The notes under the pieces: model-generated | Databases searched by the model: none | Seen by the model: the letters and a program-made list of their open reading frames with translations, nothing else | Told to the model about the DNA's origin: nothing | NCBI GenBank assembly: GCA_949752745.1 | Contig: OX457027.1 | Location: forward strand, 56,982,053 to 57,046,052 | Reading direction: 5' to 3' | Source: Protula sp. h YS-2021 | Taxonomy: Eukaryota; Annelida; Polychaeta; Sabellida; Serpulidae | Length of the DNA stretch: 64,000 bases | Position numbers and translations under genes: made by a program | In this document: in pieces, positions 12,901-30,631 of the stretch | Layout: every line of letters begins with the position of its first letter | Numbering within the stretch: position 1 is the first letter of the stretch

Positions 12901-15900
12901 TTTTAAAGCGAAAATTACAACTTTCTTGCATTATCGCCCAATATTCCCTATTATCGCCCATCCGAAAAATATCATATTTATCATATTTTCGGGTTATAGA
13001 ATTGATTCCTGCTCTTTTAAAGCGAAAATTACAACTTTCTTACATTATCGCCCAATGTTCCCTATTATCGCCCACACGAAAAATATTATATTTATGATAT
13101 TTTCGGGTCCTAGAATTGTTTCCTGCACTTTTAAAGCGAAAATTACAACTTTCTTGCTTTATCGCCCAATATTCCCTGTTATCGCCCACCCGTAAAATAT
13201 CACATTGATCATATTTTCGGGTCACAGAATTGATTCCTGCACTTTAAAAGCGAAAATTACAACTTTCTTGCATTATCGCGCAATGCTCCCTATTATCGCC
13301 CACACGAAAAATATCACATTTATCATATTTTCGGGTCATAGAATTGATTCCTGCACTTTTAAAGCGAAAATTACAACTTTCTTGCATTATCGCCCAATAT
13401 TCCCTGTTATCGCCCACCCGTAAAATATCACATTGATCATATTTTCGGGTCATAGAATTGATTCCTGCACTTTTAAAGCGAAAATTACAACTTTCTTGCA
13501 TTATCGCCCAATGTTCCCTATTATCGCCCATCCAAAAAATATCATATTTTTCATATTTTCGGGACATATAATTGATTCCTGCACTTTTAAAGCGAAAAAT
13601 TACAATTTTCTTACATTATCGCCCAATATTCCCTATTATCGCCCACCCGAAAAATATCACATTTATCATATTTTCGGGTCATAGAATTGATCCCTGCACT
13701 TTTAAAGCGAAAATTACAACTTTCTTGCATTATCGCCCAATGTTCCCTATTATCGCCCATCCGAAAAATATCATATTTATCATATTTTCGGGCTATAGAA
13801 TTGATTCCTGCACTTTTAAAGCGAAAATTACAACTTTCTTACATTATCGCCCAATGTTCCCTATTATCGCCCACACGAAAAATATTATATTTATGATATT
13901 TTCGGGTCCTAGAATTGTTTCCTGCACTTTTAAAGCGAAAATTACAACTTTCTTGCTTTATCGCCCAATATTCCCTGTTATCGCCCACCCGTAAAATATC
14001 ACATTGATCATATTTTCGGGTCACAGAATTGATTCCTGCACTTTAAAAGCGAAAATTACAACTTTCTTGCATTATCGCCCAATATTCCCTATTATCGCCC
14101 ATCCGAAAAATATCATATTTATCATATTTTCGGGTTATAGAATTGATTCCTGCTCTTTTAAAGCGAAAATTACAACTTTCTTACATTATCGCCCAATGTT
14201 CCCTATTATCGCCCACACGAAAAATATTATATTTATGATATTTTCGGGTCCTAGAATTGTTTCCTGCACTTTTAAAGCGAAAATTACAACTTTCTTGCTT
14301 TATCGCCCAATATTCCCTGTTATCGCCCACCCGTAAAATATCACATTGATCATATTTTCGGGTCACAGAATTGATTCCTGCACTTTAAAAGCGAAAATTA
14401 CAACTTTCTTGCATTATCGCCCAATGCTCCCTATTATCGCCCACACGAAAAATATCACATTTATCATATTTTCGGGTCATAGAATTGATTCCTGCACTTT
14501 TAAAGCGAAAATTACAACTTTCTTGCATTATCGCCCAATGTTCCCTATTATCGCCCATCCAAAAAATATCATATTTTTCATATTTTCGGGACATATAATT
14601 GATTCCTGCACTTTTAAAGCGAAAAATTACAATTTTCTTACATTATCGCCCAATATTCCCTATTATCGCCCACCCGAAAAATATCACATTTATCATATTT
14701 TCGGGTCATAGAATTGATTCCTGCACTTTTAAAGCGAAAATTACAACTTTCTTGCATTATCGCCCAATGTTCCCTATTATCGCCCATCCGAAAAATATCA
14801 CATTTATCATATTTTCGGGTTATAGAATTGATTCCTGCTCTTTTAAAGCGAAAATTACAACTTTCTTACATTATCGCCCAATGTTACCTATTATCGCCCA
14901 CACGAAAAATATTATATTTATCATATTTTCGGGTCCTAGAATTGTTTCCTGCACTTTTAAAGCGAAAATTACAACTTTCTTGCTTTATCGCCCAATATTC
15001 CCTGTTATCGCCCACCCGTAAAATATCACATTGATCATATTTTCGGGTCACAGAATTGATTCCTGCACTTTAAAAGCGAAAATTACAACTTTCTTGCATT
15101 ATCGCCCAATGCTCCCTATTATCGCCCACACGAAAAATATCACATTTATCATATTTTCGGGTCATAGAATTGATTCCTGCACTTTTAAAGCGAAAATTAC
15201 AACTTTCTTGCATTATCGCCCAATGTTCCCTATTATCGCCCATCCAAAAAATATCATATTTTTCATATTTTCGGGACATATAATTGATCCCTGCACTTTT
15301 AAAGCGAAAATTACAACTTTCTTGCATTATCGCCCAATATTCCCTATTATCGCCCATCCGAAAAATATCATATTTATCATATTTTCGGGTTATAGAATTG
15401 ATTCCTGCTCTTTTAAAGCGAAAATTACAACTTTCTTACATTATCGCCCAATGTTCCCTATTATCGCCCACACGAAAAATATTATATTTATGATATTTTC
15501 GGGTCCTAGAATTGTTTCCTGCACTTTTAAAGCGAAAATTACAACTTTCTTGCTTTATCGCCCAATATTCCCTGTTATCGCCCACCCGTAAAATATCACA
15601 TTGATCATATTTTCGGGTCACAGAATTGATTCCTGCACTTTAAAAGCGAAAATTACAACTTTCTTGCATTATCGCCCAATGCTCCCTATTATCGCCCACA
15701 CGAAAAATATCACATTTATCATATTTTCGGGTCATAGAATTGATTCCTGCACTTTTAAAGCGAAAATTACAACTTTCTTGCATTATCGCCCAATGTTCCC
15801 TATTATCGCCCATCCAAAAAATATCATATTTTTCATATTTTCGGGACATATAATTGATTCCTGCACTTTTAAAGCGAAAAATTACAATTTTCTTACATTA

Positions 15901-17425
15901 TCGCCCAATATTCCCTATTATCGCCCACCCGAAAAATATCACATTTATCATATTTTCGGGTCATAGAATTGATTCCTGCACTTTTAAAGCGAAAATTACA
16001 ACTTTCTTGCATTATCGCCCAATGTTCCCTATTATCGCCCACCCGAAAAATATCACATTTATCATATTTTCGGGTTATAGAATTGATTCCTGCTCTTTTA
16101 AAGCGAAAATTACAACTTTCTTACATTATCGCCCAATGTTACCTATTATCGCCCACACGAAAAATATTACATTTATCATATTTTCGGGTCCTAGAATTGT
16201 TTCCTGCACTTTTAAAGCGAAAATTACAACTTTCTTGCTTTATCGCCCAATATTCCCTGTTATCGCCCACCCGTAAAATATCACATTGATCATATTTTCG
16301 GGTCACAGAATTGATTCCTGCACTTTAAAAGCGAAAATTACAACTTTCTTGCATTATAGCCCAATGCTCCCTATTATCGCCCACACGAAAAATATCACAT
16401 TTATCATATTTTCGGGTCATAGAATTGATTCCTGCACTTTTAAAGCGAAAATTACAACTTTCTTGCATTATCGCCCAATGTTCCCTATTATCGCCCATCC
16501 AAAAAATATCATATTTTTCATATTTTCGGGACATATAATTGATCCCTGCACTTTTAAAGCGAAAATTACAACTTTCTTGCATTATCGCCCAATATTCCCT
16601 ATTATCGCCCATCCGAAAAATATCATATTTATCATATTTTCGGGTTATAGAATTGATTCCTGCTCTTTTAAAGCGAAAATTACAACTTTCTTACATTATC
16701 GCCCAATGTTCCCTATTATCGCCCACACGAAAAATATTATATTTATGATATTTTCGGGTCCTAGAATTGTTTCCTGCACTTTTAAAGCGAAAATTACAAC
16801 TTTCTTGCTTTATCGCCCAATATTCCCTGTTATCGCCCACCCGTAAAATATCACATTGATCATATTTTCGGGTCACAGAATTGATTCCTGCACTTTAAAA
16901 GCGAAAATTACAACTTTCTTGCATTATCGCCCAATGCTCCCTATTATCGCCCACACGAAAAATATCACATTTATCATATTTTCGGGTCATAGAATTGATT
17001 CCTGCACTTTTAAAGCGAAAATTACAACTTTCTTGCATTATCGCCCAATGCTCCCTATTATCGCCCACACGAAAAATATCACATTTATCATATTTTCGGG
17101 TCATAGAATTGATTCCTGCTCTTTTAAAGCGAAAATTACAAATTTCTTGCATTATCGCAAAATGTTCCCTATTATCGCCCACCCGAAAAATATTATATTT
17201 ATCATATTTTCGGGTCCTAGAATTGCTTCCTGCACATTAAAAGCGAAAATTACAACTTTCTTGCAGTATCGACCAATATTCCCTATTATCGCCCATCCGA
17301 AAAATATCATATTTATCATAATTTCGGGACATAGAATTGATCCCTGCACTTTTAAAGCGAAAATTACAACTTTCTTGCTTTATCGCCCAATGTTCCCTAT
17401 TATCGCCCACTTGAAAATATCATAG
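9971..17425. repeat. 114-bp satellite array, about 65 monomers, 11-mer higher-order structure
   Basis: The monomer holds two direct copies of TTATCGCCCA 21 bp apart, an inverted pair CCCGAAAAATAT ... ATATTTTCGGG able to form an 11-bp hairpin, and an AAAGCGAAAATTACAACTTT block. Diagnostic variants (GGGTCACAG, GGACATATA, GGGTTATAG, an extra A giving a 115-bp monomer) recur at 570 and 685 bp alternately, so the true long period is 1255 bp (11 monomers); it is clearest from 14346 to 17425 and from 11380 to 13205. One block is shortened near 13205-14346. Long open frames exist on both strands because 114 is a multiple of three. They are not genes. Confidence 0.95.
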
Positions 17426-18180
17426 AAATGACCTACTGACAACAAAATTACTGAAAAGTCCAACCAAAAGTACTTGCATGTAACATATTGTGCCCCTCTG
17501 CAAATTGAAACTTTGCTTTTTTAAGAAGAAAAATGGAAATTTCCAATTTTTTAAAAGCTGCAAACTTCGAAGCTCAGTCGATTCAAAAATAAGGCGAAAT
17601 TCAAAAATCGAAAAATGTACTTTTTTCACCCCTTAGTTCTAGTTTCTTCATAACAAATTTCGGAATCTTCCGATGAAAAATGAGGGACTAGATAGATTTT
17701 TTCGTATTTTGCCCAAATCGGCAATAAAATCGCCAAAAATGGTTTAAACCAAAAAATAAAAAAAAATTCCTAATGCAGTAGAAGGTTAAAAACTCGCGTT
17801 TAAAATTTGGTACGAATCGGATGAAAAATAAAAAAGATATTCCACTTTAACTACTTTGTTAAGAAAAAAAAATGGAAATTTGCCAATTTTTAGAAGTTGC
17901 AAACTTTGAAGCTCAGTAGATTCAAAAATAAGTCGAAATTCAAAAATCGAAAAAAGAACTTTTTTCACCCCTTAGTTCTAGTTTCTTCATGAAAAATTTC
18001 GGAATCTTCCGATGAAAAATGAGGGACTAGATAGGTTTTTTCGTATTTTGCCAAAATTGGCAATAAAATCACCAAAAATGGTTTAAACCGCAAAAATAAA
18101 AATATTTCCTAATGCAGTAAAGGGTTAGGAACTCGTGTTTAAAATTTGGTAAGAATCGGATAAAAAATAAAAAAGTTATT
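17426..18180. repeat. 339-bp tandem duplication
   Basis: AGCTCAGT followed by GATTCAAAAATAAG occurs at 17571 and 17910; the surrounding 339 bp are duplicated with about 10 percent differences. Both copies contain CACCCCTTAGTTCTAGTTTC and GGAATCTTCCGATGAAAAAT. The block runs into the GGAC tract at 18200. Confidence 0.85.
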
Positions 18181-18290
18181 CCACTTTTAACGGTCGCGGG
18201 ACGGACAGACGGACGGACGGACGGACAGACGGACGATACTTGCCCCCATCTGTATAGCCCTGTTGGCTAAAAAGCAAACTGGGCTAAAAA
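18181..18290. repeat. GGAC tetranucleotide run and element terminus
   Basis: ACGGACAGACGGACGGACGG and relatives at 18200-18236 are followed by ATAGCCCTGTTGGCTAA and ACTGGGCTAAAA. The layout (repeat core, GAC-type run, short GC-rich pairing sequence, CTAA end) matches other elements in this window. Confidence 0.6.
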
Positions 18291-18944
18291 AAAAGACATC
18301 GGATAAAAAATGTAGGACGAGATACATTTTAAATTTTTTTCTTCAAAAATTCCCCAAAAATTAAAAAATCACCCGATCGACTAGAAAAGCACAAGCCGTA
18401 TGCACGACACTTTAGGGATGCCTCATACCAAAAATAAATCACATCGGGTCAAAAATGTAGGAGGAGACACATTTTAAATTTTTTTCTTTAAAAATTCCCC
18501 TAAAATTAAAAAATCACCCGATCGACTAAAAAAGCACAAGCCGTATGCACGACTCCTTAGGGATGCCTCACACCAAAAATAAATGACATCGAATCAAAAT
18601 TGTAGGAGTAGATGCATTTTGAATTATTTTCGAAAATTTTGCTTTAAAAATTCCCCAAAAATACAAAAATTGCGCGATCGACTAAAAAAGCACAAGCCGT
18701 ATGCACGACCCTTTAGGGGTGCCTCATACCAAAAATAAATGACATCGGGTCAAAAATGTAGGAGGAGATACATTTTAAAATTTTTTCTTTAAAAATTCGC
18801 CAAAAATTCAAAAATCACCCGATCGACTAGAAAAGCACAAGCCGTATGCACGACCCCTTAGGGATACCTCACACCAAAAATAAATGACATCGGATCAAAA
18901 TTGTAGGAGGAGATGCATTTTGAACCAAAGTTTACTAAATAAAC

Positions 18945-18995
<51 letters not shown>

Positions 18996-19056
18996 GGACA
19001 CCGCCCGCAAACCGATAGGAATACCCCAGCTTACGTGTAACGTAAGCTGGGCTAAA
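18290..19056. mobile_element. Core-repeat element A (144-157-bp units, AACT run, hairpin end)
   Basis: Five core units contain AAGCACAAGCCGTATGCACG and TGTAGGAG-AG-TGCATTTT. They are followed by ACCAAAGTTTACTAAATAAA, an AACT run (18945-18994), ACACCGCCCGCAAACCGATA and a perfect hairpin CCCAGCTTACG / CGTAAGCTGGG (19025-19051), ending in GGGCTAAAA. This resembles pearl or Helentron-derived (HINE) elements of molluscs. No transposase is present. Confidence 0.7.
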
Positions 19057-19457
19057 AACAGTAGGAGGAAATGCATTTTGAAGTTTTTTTATTCAAAAAT
19101 CCCCCAAAAATTCTGATCGACTCGAAAAGCACAGGCCGTATTCACGACACCCTAAGCATGCCTCAGCCCCAAAATAAATGATGTCTGATCAAAACTGCAG
19201 GAGAAGATGCATTTTGAGGTATTTTCATCAAAAATTCCCTATCGAAATCAAGAATTCCCAAGTCGAGTCAAATAGCACAAGCCGTATGCCCGACCCACCT
19301 AAGGATGCCTCATACCAAAAATAAATGAAATCGGATTAAAACTGTAGGAGGAAATGCATTTGAAGTTTTTCTTCAAAAATTCCCTAAAAATACAGAAATT
19401 GTCGGATCGACTAAAAAGCGCAAGCCGTATGCTCAACCCCTTAGGGATGCCTCAAAC

Positions 19458-19488
<31 letters not shown>

Positions 19489-20138
19489 GAGAGAGAAAGA
19501 TCAAAACTGTAGGGGAAAATACATTTTGAAGTTTTTTTTCTTCAAAAGCTCCCTAAAAATACAAAAATTGTCCGATCGACTAAACAGCACAAGCCGTATG
19601 CACGACCTTTTAGGGTCATCGGATCTTTGAGAGGTTTCGGATCAAAAATGTAGGACGAGATACATTTTAAATTTTTTTTCTTCAAAAATTCCCCAAAAAT
19701 TCAAAAATCACCCGATCGTCTAGAAAAGCACAAGCCGTATGCACGACCCTTTAGGGATGCCTCATGCCAAAAATAAATCACACCCGGTCAAAAATGTAGG
19801 AGGAGACACATTTTAAAATTTTTTCTTTAAAAATTCCCCAAAAATTCAAAAATCACCCGATCGACTAAAAAAGCACAAGCCGTATGCACGACTCCTTAGG
19901 GATGCCTCACACCAAAAATAAATGACATCGAATCAAAATTGTAGGAGTAGATGCATTTTGAATTATTTTCTAAATTTTTGCTTAAAATATTCCCCAAAAA
20001 TACAAAAATTGCCCGATCGACTAGAAAAGCACAAGCCGTATGCACGACCCCTTAGGGATGCCTCACACCAAAAACAAATGACATCGGATCAAAATTGTAG
20101 GAGTAGATACATTTTGAACCAAAGTTTACTAAATAAAC

Positions 20139-20169
<31 letters not shown>

Positions 20170-20231
20170 GGACACCGCCCGCAAACCGATAGGAATACCC
20201 CAGCTTACGTGTAACGTAAGCTGGGCTAAAA
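19057..20231. mobile_element. Core-repeat element B, tandem partner of A
   Basis: Seven or so further core units, including a poly-A/GA microsatellite at about 19460-19500, lead to the same terminal block as element A: ACCAAAGTTTACTAAATAAA, AACT run (20139-20168), and the hairpin at 20198-20224 followed by GGGCTAAAA. Two complete termini in one direction show a head-to-tail arrangement. Confidence 0.7.
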
Positions 20232-20239
20232 AGCATTAA

Positions 20240-20800
20240 GTCCTTTTCGGGATTGTCGTGGCCTTTGAATGTCAGAACAGAAGGCAACAAACCTTTCAAA
20301 ATGGAACCAGCATTGCTTTACGATCGGTGAAAGTCTTTCATACTGACACTGTTACACGAATCTCAACAAAAATACGACGTTGCTCACGTCCAATATCTGT
20401 TCTATCCGTGAGTGAAATTTTAAAATAATCCAACAACTAGTTTTGGAAAAAGCCTGAACGACATTGCACACCTTCAATATATGCTCTATCTGTGTTTGAC
20501 GTTTCAAAACAATGTGATTAATAGTTCTGGAGATCCAGCCTGAACTCGACGCCCAAAAGCGTTCCAATAATCAAAAAAAAAATCCGTAATTTTTATATTA
20601 TTATTTCATTAATCCGAATAAAAACACGACATTGCACATATGTTCTATCCGTTTGTAAAACTCAAAACAATCCGACCTGTAGTTTCTAAGATGCAGCCCA
20701 GACACGACTGTGGACAGACGGAAGGACGGACACGACCGACAGACGGACAGACAAGCTCGTAACCACATCCCTCGGGTACACGGGGGATAACAATATTATG
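20240..20800. mobile_element. Core-repeat element with GGAC run and hairpin end
   Basis: Three diverged units, each with a CATTGCACA / TGTTCTATCCGT / AAAACAATCCGA order, lie at about 20370-20700. A GGACAGACGGAAGGACGG-type run (20712-20752) and a short palindrome ATCCCTCGGG...CGGGGGAT (20768-20789) follow. It lies about 80 bp before the 3' splice end of receptor exon 7. Confidence 0.55.
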
Positions 20801-20880
20801 AACTTTATTTTCCTTTAAAATGCAAGAAGAAAAGCATTTTTCACTTGGATTCAATAAATGTAAACAGTGAGAGGACGTAC

Positions 20881-26791
<5,911 letters not shown>

Positions 26792-26973
26792 ATCCAAACG
26801 TTTTTACGTATTCCTACTGCAGCATCTCCAAAATCATACCCTGAGAGTTGATAATGTTTTCACTGCAATACACGCAATCCTTGATCCCACACAAACTGAA
26901 AATGCCGCGGAATGCTTAATGAATGACAACATAAATAATTTCTCTTTGATCAACTAAGTACAATGGACAAGTT

Positions 26974-27357
26974 CAACAATTTTGAACATTTCAGGGTTAT
27001 TTCTATTTTTACGCTCGCATCATCTGCCTGCCGACATCAAATCGATAAATGCGACAATATGTAAACTAATGGAAAGCGATACTGAGTAATGCTTAAAAAG
27101 TACAGACCACAGCTTCGTTTTTAGAACCTAGCACTGTATTTGAGAACCGCATGTTAATATAAACTACTTGCAACAATTTTGAACATTTCAGGGTTATTTC
27201 TATTTTTACGCTCGCATCATCTGCCTGCCACATCAAATCGATAAATGTGACAATATGTAAACTAATGGAAAGCGATGCTGAGTAATGCTTAAAAAGTAGA
27301 GACCACAGCTTCGTTTTTAGAACCTAGCGTTGTATTTGAGAACCGCATGTTAATATT
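26974..27357. repeat. 197-bp tandem duplication upstream of the receptor start codon
   Basis: Two almost identical copies (26974-27170 and 27171-27357) begin CAACAATTTTGAACATTTCA and end near ACCGCATGTTAATAT. Copy 1 begins 183 bp upstream of the receptor ATG, so the duplication covers the likely promoter or 5' UTR region. Confidence 0.85.
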
Positions 27358-27479
27358 AACTCATTATTCAAAAATAAGAATGTACCAGGCATAGAAATGA
27401 TAACGGAAGCCAAATGTTCTGGGCACCGAAGATAAAACTAGAAGGCTTTTTTTTTCTTGAAAAGAACACTGTGATGTGG

Positions 27480-27540
27480 TCCTAGACGACTCTTGCGGTC
27501 TTTCTTTTTCTAAGAAGATAGAAAGGGTCTGCAGGGACTA
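27480..27540 (+). repeat. Short dispersed repeat (about 61-75 bp), copy 1
   Basis: TCCTAGACGACTCTTGCGGT ... GAAAGGGTCTGCAGGGACTA. Other copies: 29404-29472 (plus, diverged), 30542-30616 (inverted), 31114-31178 (plus). Ends TAGTCC / GGGACTA are imperfect inverted repeats, and an AGGAAGAT core is conserved. Four copies fall within 3.7 kb and none was seen elsewhere in the window. Confidence 0.7.
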
Positions 27541-27959
27541 ACTGTGAAGAATCGTGGAGCATTATTTTCGACATCGATGAAAATCCCAAACTTAAGGAAC
27601 TTGCGCGATAATGGAGGTTCCCAAATCCTAACTCTAATTGAAAAATTTGTTTCCAGCATAAAACTGTTACTTGACTAAAGACTGTCCGCCATAAGTCTAC
27701 AATGGAGTCACTTACGTAAAACACCATTTCTAAAAAGGCCGCCCTTTATATCATAGCAAATCTGACTTCAATCATTGACACCAACAGTTTGACACAATAA
27801 AGCCTGTACGCGCTCATTAAGGACCCCATGGTAAAAATATCTTACGAACAGGGGATAGACTGTAAAATTTTGCAGTAATGATGTAATATAAACGGCAGAA
27901 CACAGATACGACAAATGCAGCTATTCAAATACCGATACATTCCTTCGGGATGAAAATCA

Positions 27960-28860
27960 TCAAGTACGGCAAAAAAAAAAAAAAAAACAGAAATGTGAAT
28001 TTATTGGCAAATGGCTGTGCGGGGCAAGGAATCAGGCTTGGGTTTCTTCCAGTCCAAAAGGTATTTCTTCCGGATGGTGGGAGAAACCGGAAAAAAACAT
28101 GGAATTTTTTTTTTCGGACAAAACTAAGATCATACCTGGTTTTGTTCATTTTATTGTCATGCGGTCAAGTTGTTTCGAAGATGCACTACACCATATATAC
28201 TTAAGCATACAAACAGCAGTTATCACGCATATTAGTATCATTTATTTCTACTTTTTGCACAAAAATAGCCAATAACTGGTCTGAAGTGAAGCTCATAGCA
28301 GGCCATTCCTAAAGTGGTAAAAACTTGGGTGCAAGGGAAGATGATGGGTTAAACTGTTGTTCAAACACCGTACACAAATTTAAACACAAAGTTAGAACAC
28401 ATTTTACAATCTTAAATACACTGCTTAAAGACAAAGGTAGACCCACCAGGTCTATTATGAGGTGATCATTAGCATGATAACAGCTCGCGCCATATAAGAC
28501 ACAATGTACAATACAAACCAGCAAGTATTTGTGAAACACAAGCAGGCCCCAACCGCCCCCCAAATTCATTGGGGGTATAAAGCGATGACGGACAGACGGA
28601 CGGCAAGGACAGACAGAAGGACGGTCACCCCAAACCTATAGGCCCCAATCGAAGGGTTGGGGCCTAACAAGCGTTGGACTGGCTACATGTCCTGCAAAAA
28701 CCCATGTGCTTACTTACAGAGTAAACACGATATTGTTTATCCATTTCATATTACAACTTTTGATAACTTAAGATACACGAAAAAAGGCGTCCAAAGAGTT
28801 TCTTTCAGTTTTGTACACTTCTGGATTGGATGAAAATATTTCAGTTTAAACCAAGTTTTT
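27960..28860 (+). repeat. 0.9-kb dispersed repeat, copy 1
   Basis: Collinear with 45150-46110: shared blocks include GGTTTCTTCCAGTC / TTCTTCCGGATGGTGG, AACTGGTCTGAAGTGAAGCT, GTTAAACTGTTGTT and AAACACGATATTGTTTATC. Similarity is patchy, so the copies are old. I find no intact frame. It is interrupted by the insertion at 28519-28668. Confidence 0.7.
28519..28668. mobile_element. About 150-bp insertion with GGCCCCAACC inverted repeats and GGAC run
   Basis: Present only in copy 1 of the 0.9-kb repeat. AGGCCCCAACC (28544-28554) and GGTTGGGGCCT (28655-28665) are exact inverted repeats. Between them lies GATGACGGACAGACGGACGG and an internal GGCCCCAATC. The end reads GGGGCCTAAC. It looks like a minimal version of the GGAC-run/hairpin elements. 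Exact borders are uncertain. Confidence 0.55.
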
Positions 28861-29403
28861 GTGTGTGTGGGTGTGTGTTTGTTTCACCTTGGAAGAGACC
28901 TGTCAACGCTGCAAGGAGCAATTTAACTGAACAACACATCTTAATTGGTTAAATTACAAACTGATCTATTGGCTGCAGAAGTTTATCACGGCATGTAATA
29001 AGAATATCATGGTAAATTGTAAACCTGTGATAACCGATGCAAGCCCTACATTAACATTAAAATACACATTTTCTGTTTTGCCAAATACCAGGGTAGCAAT
29101 ACACAAGCTTGGAAAGTAAAGTGAATGTCTGCACGTGAACCAGTCACCAACCGCGATACAAACGATGTCGCAGAAACCAAGATAACGACGTCAAGAAAAA
29201 ACAGATGATCAGTCTGACAAGTTTTGTTAATTTTGTCTTGAACAACACATGATGCGTACCTTCAATTTTACGCTACAATATACCTTACGAAGTTTATTGT
29301 GTAAAGCTTTCGGTCTATCGAAGTTAAGTAGCTTCGGCCTATCTACTATGCGTTAAATTTCCTATTCTACCATCCTCTCATTTTGCAGTCCGGGACTTGC
29401 ATG

Positions 29404-29472
29404 GTTGTGGATGATTCTTACGGTCTTCCTATGACAGGAAGATGAAAAACTCGTAAGGGTCCGCTGGGACTT
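29404..29472 (+). repeat. Short dispersed repeat, diverged copy 2
   Basis: TTGTGGATGATTCTTACGGT, then CTTCCTATGACAGGAAGATG and GGGTCCGCTGGGACT. It lies upstream of the reverse transcriptase fragment. Confidence 0.6.
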
Positions 29473-29618
29473 AGCTCCAAACAGCGATACGCTACAAAAT
29501 TTACACGCACCGCTCTGACACAGAGATATACGATGTTATACAAGTCAGAGCTGACTCGGAGCTAGCTGGGACTACCCCCCCACCCTCCGGACTTGCAGGA
29601 AGATCGTTCGAGTCTTCT

Positions 29619-30496
29619 CGACACGGTGCCCCACGAACTGTTGAAGTCTAAGCTCCATTCCAGGTCTTAAATTAGATTAGCGCGTTCCTCGGCAACCGGT
29701 CTCAAGCCGCTCTCGTTAACGGTACCACATCTAGTTTAGCGGAAGTGATATCTGGCGTGCCGCGGGGCACGGTTCTCGGACCGATCCTGTTTATCGCCTA
29801 TATAAATGACATAGTAAAAAAAGTAAGCTCGGAAATTCGAATATTTGCGGATGACTGTGTTTGCTATGAAATTGTACATTCTTTAACTGACTGCTTAGAC
29901 CTTCAAAATGACATCGATAATCTTGGCAAGTGGGCTCGCGATTGGGGCATGAGATTTCAACCTGTGAAATGCAACATGATCCGTTTCTCCAGGAAACATA
30001 AAAATATTCTATTTGATTACACCTTGGAAGGCACTAAACTGGAATTCCATGACGATATAAAATATTTGGGCATCCGGATTACTAGTGATTTAAGCTGGAA
30101 TAAACATGTTACGGATATTTGTACCAAAGCATACAAAACCCTGGGTCTCCCGAGGCGAAATCTCTCCTTCTGTTCCCAAGAGGTTAAAATGCAGGCTAAT
30201 AAAGGTCTTGTTCGACCTGTGCTACAGTACTGTACACAAGCTGTGCCTGGGACCCTCATCAACAATACCTACAGGACCAGCTCGAAAACATCCAAAAACG
30301 ATCAGCCAGATTTATCGCAAACAACTACCTATACGAAACTGGTGCCATGACTGAAATTCTGAAACAACTCAAACTAACATCGCTAAAATCACGACGGAAA
30401 CAAAGCTATACTATTCTACAAAGGCCTCACCAACAAAGCAGTTATACCTACAGCGAAGCTCGTAGCTTCAACCTGGAAAACAAGAAACACCCATAA
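29619..30496 (+). pseudogene. Broken jockey-like non-LTR reverse transcriptase fragment
   Basis: Conceptual translation shows the C-terminal half of a non-LTR reverse transcriptase. A first stretch DTVPHELLKSKL ends in a stop and a frameshift near 29665. A longer open frame (about 29745-30240) carries GVPRGTVLGPILF and the catalytic FADD box. After a second frameshift near 30240 the frame resumes as DPHQQYLQDQLENIQKR...ARFIANNY, the conserved region after RT in jockey/CR1-type elements, ending with a TAA at 30494-30496. The endonuclease half and any 5' region are missing. This is a dead 5'-truncated retrotransposon copy. It is bracketed by inverted copies of a roughly 65-bp repeat (29404-29472 and 30542-30616). 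Confidence 0.8.
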
Positions 30497-30541
30497 ACAC
30501 GCGTTTATGCATCTCCAAGTAAGATCTGACATCTATAAACA

Positions 30542-30616
30542 TAGTCCCAGCGGACCCTTTCTATCTTCCTAGGACAGAAATAGTCATAGGAAGACCGCAA
30601 GAGTCATCTAGGACTA
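30542..30616 (-). repeat. Short dispersed repeat, inverted copy 3
   Basis: On the minus strand it begins TAGTCCTAGATGACTCTTGC and ends GGTCCGCTGGGACTA. Together with the copy at 29404 it brackets the reverse transcriptase fragment in inverted orientation. Confidence 0.75.
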
Positions 30617-30631
30617 CTATAAACATAGTTT

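Noticed and set aside
9873..17425. Dozens of long open frames on both strands
   Set aside because: All lie inside the 51-bp and 114-bp arrays, whose period is a multiple of three; frames are open simultaneously on both strands with no start, splice or codon signal.
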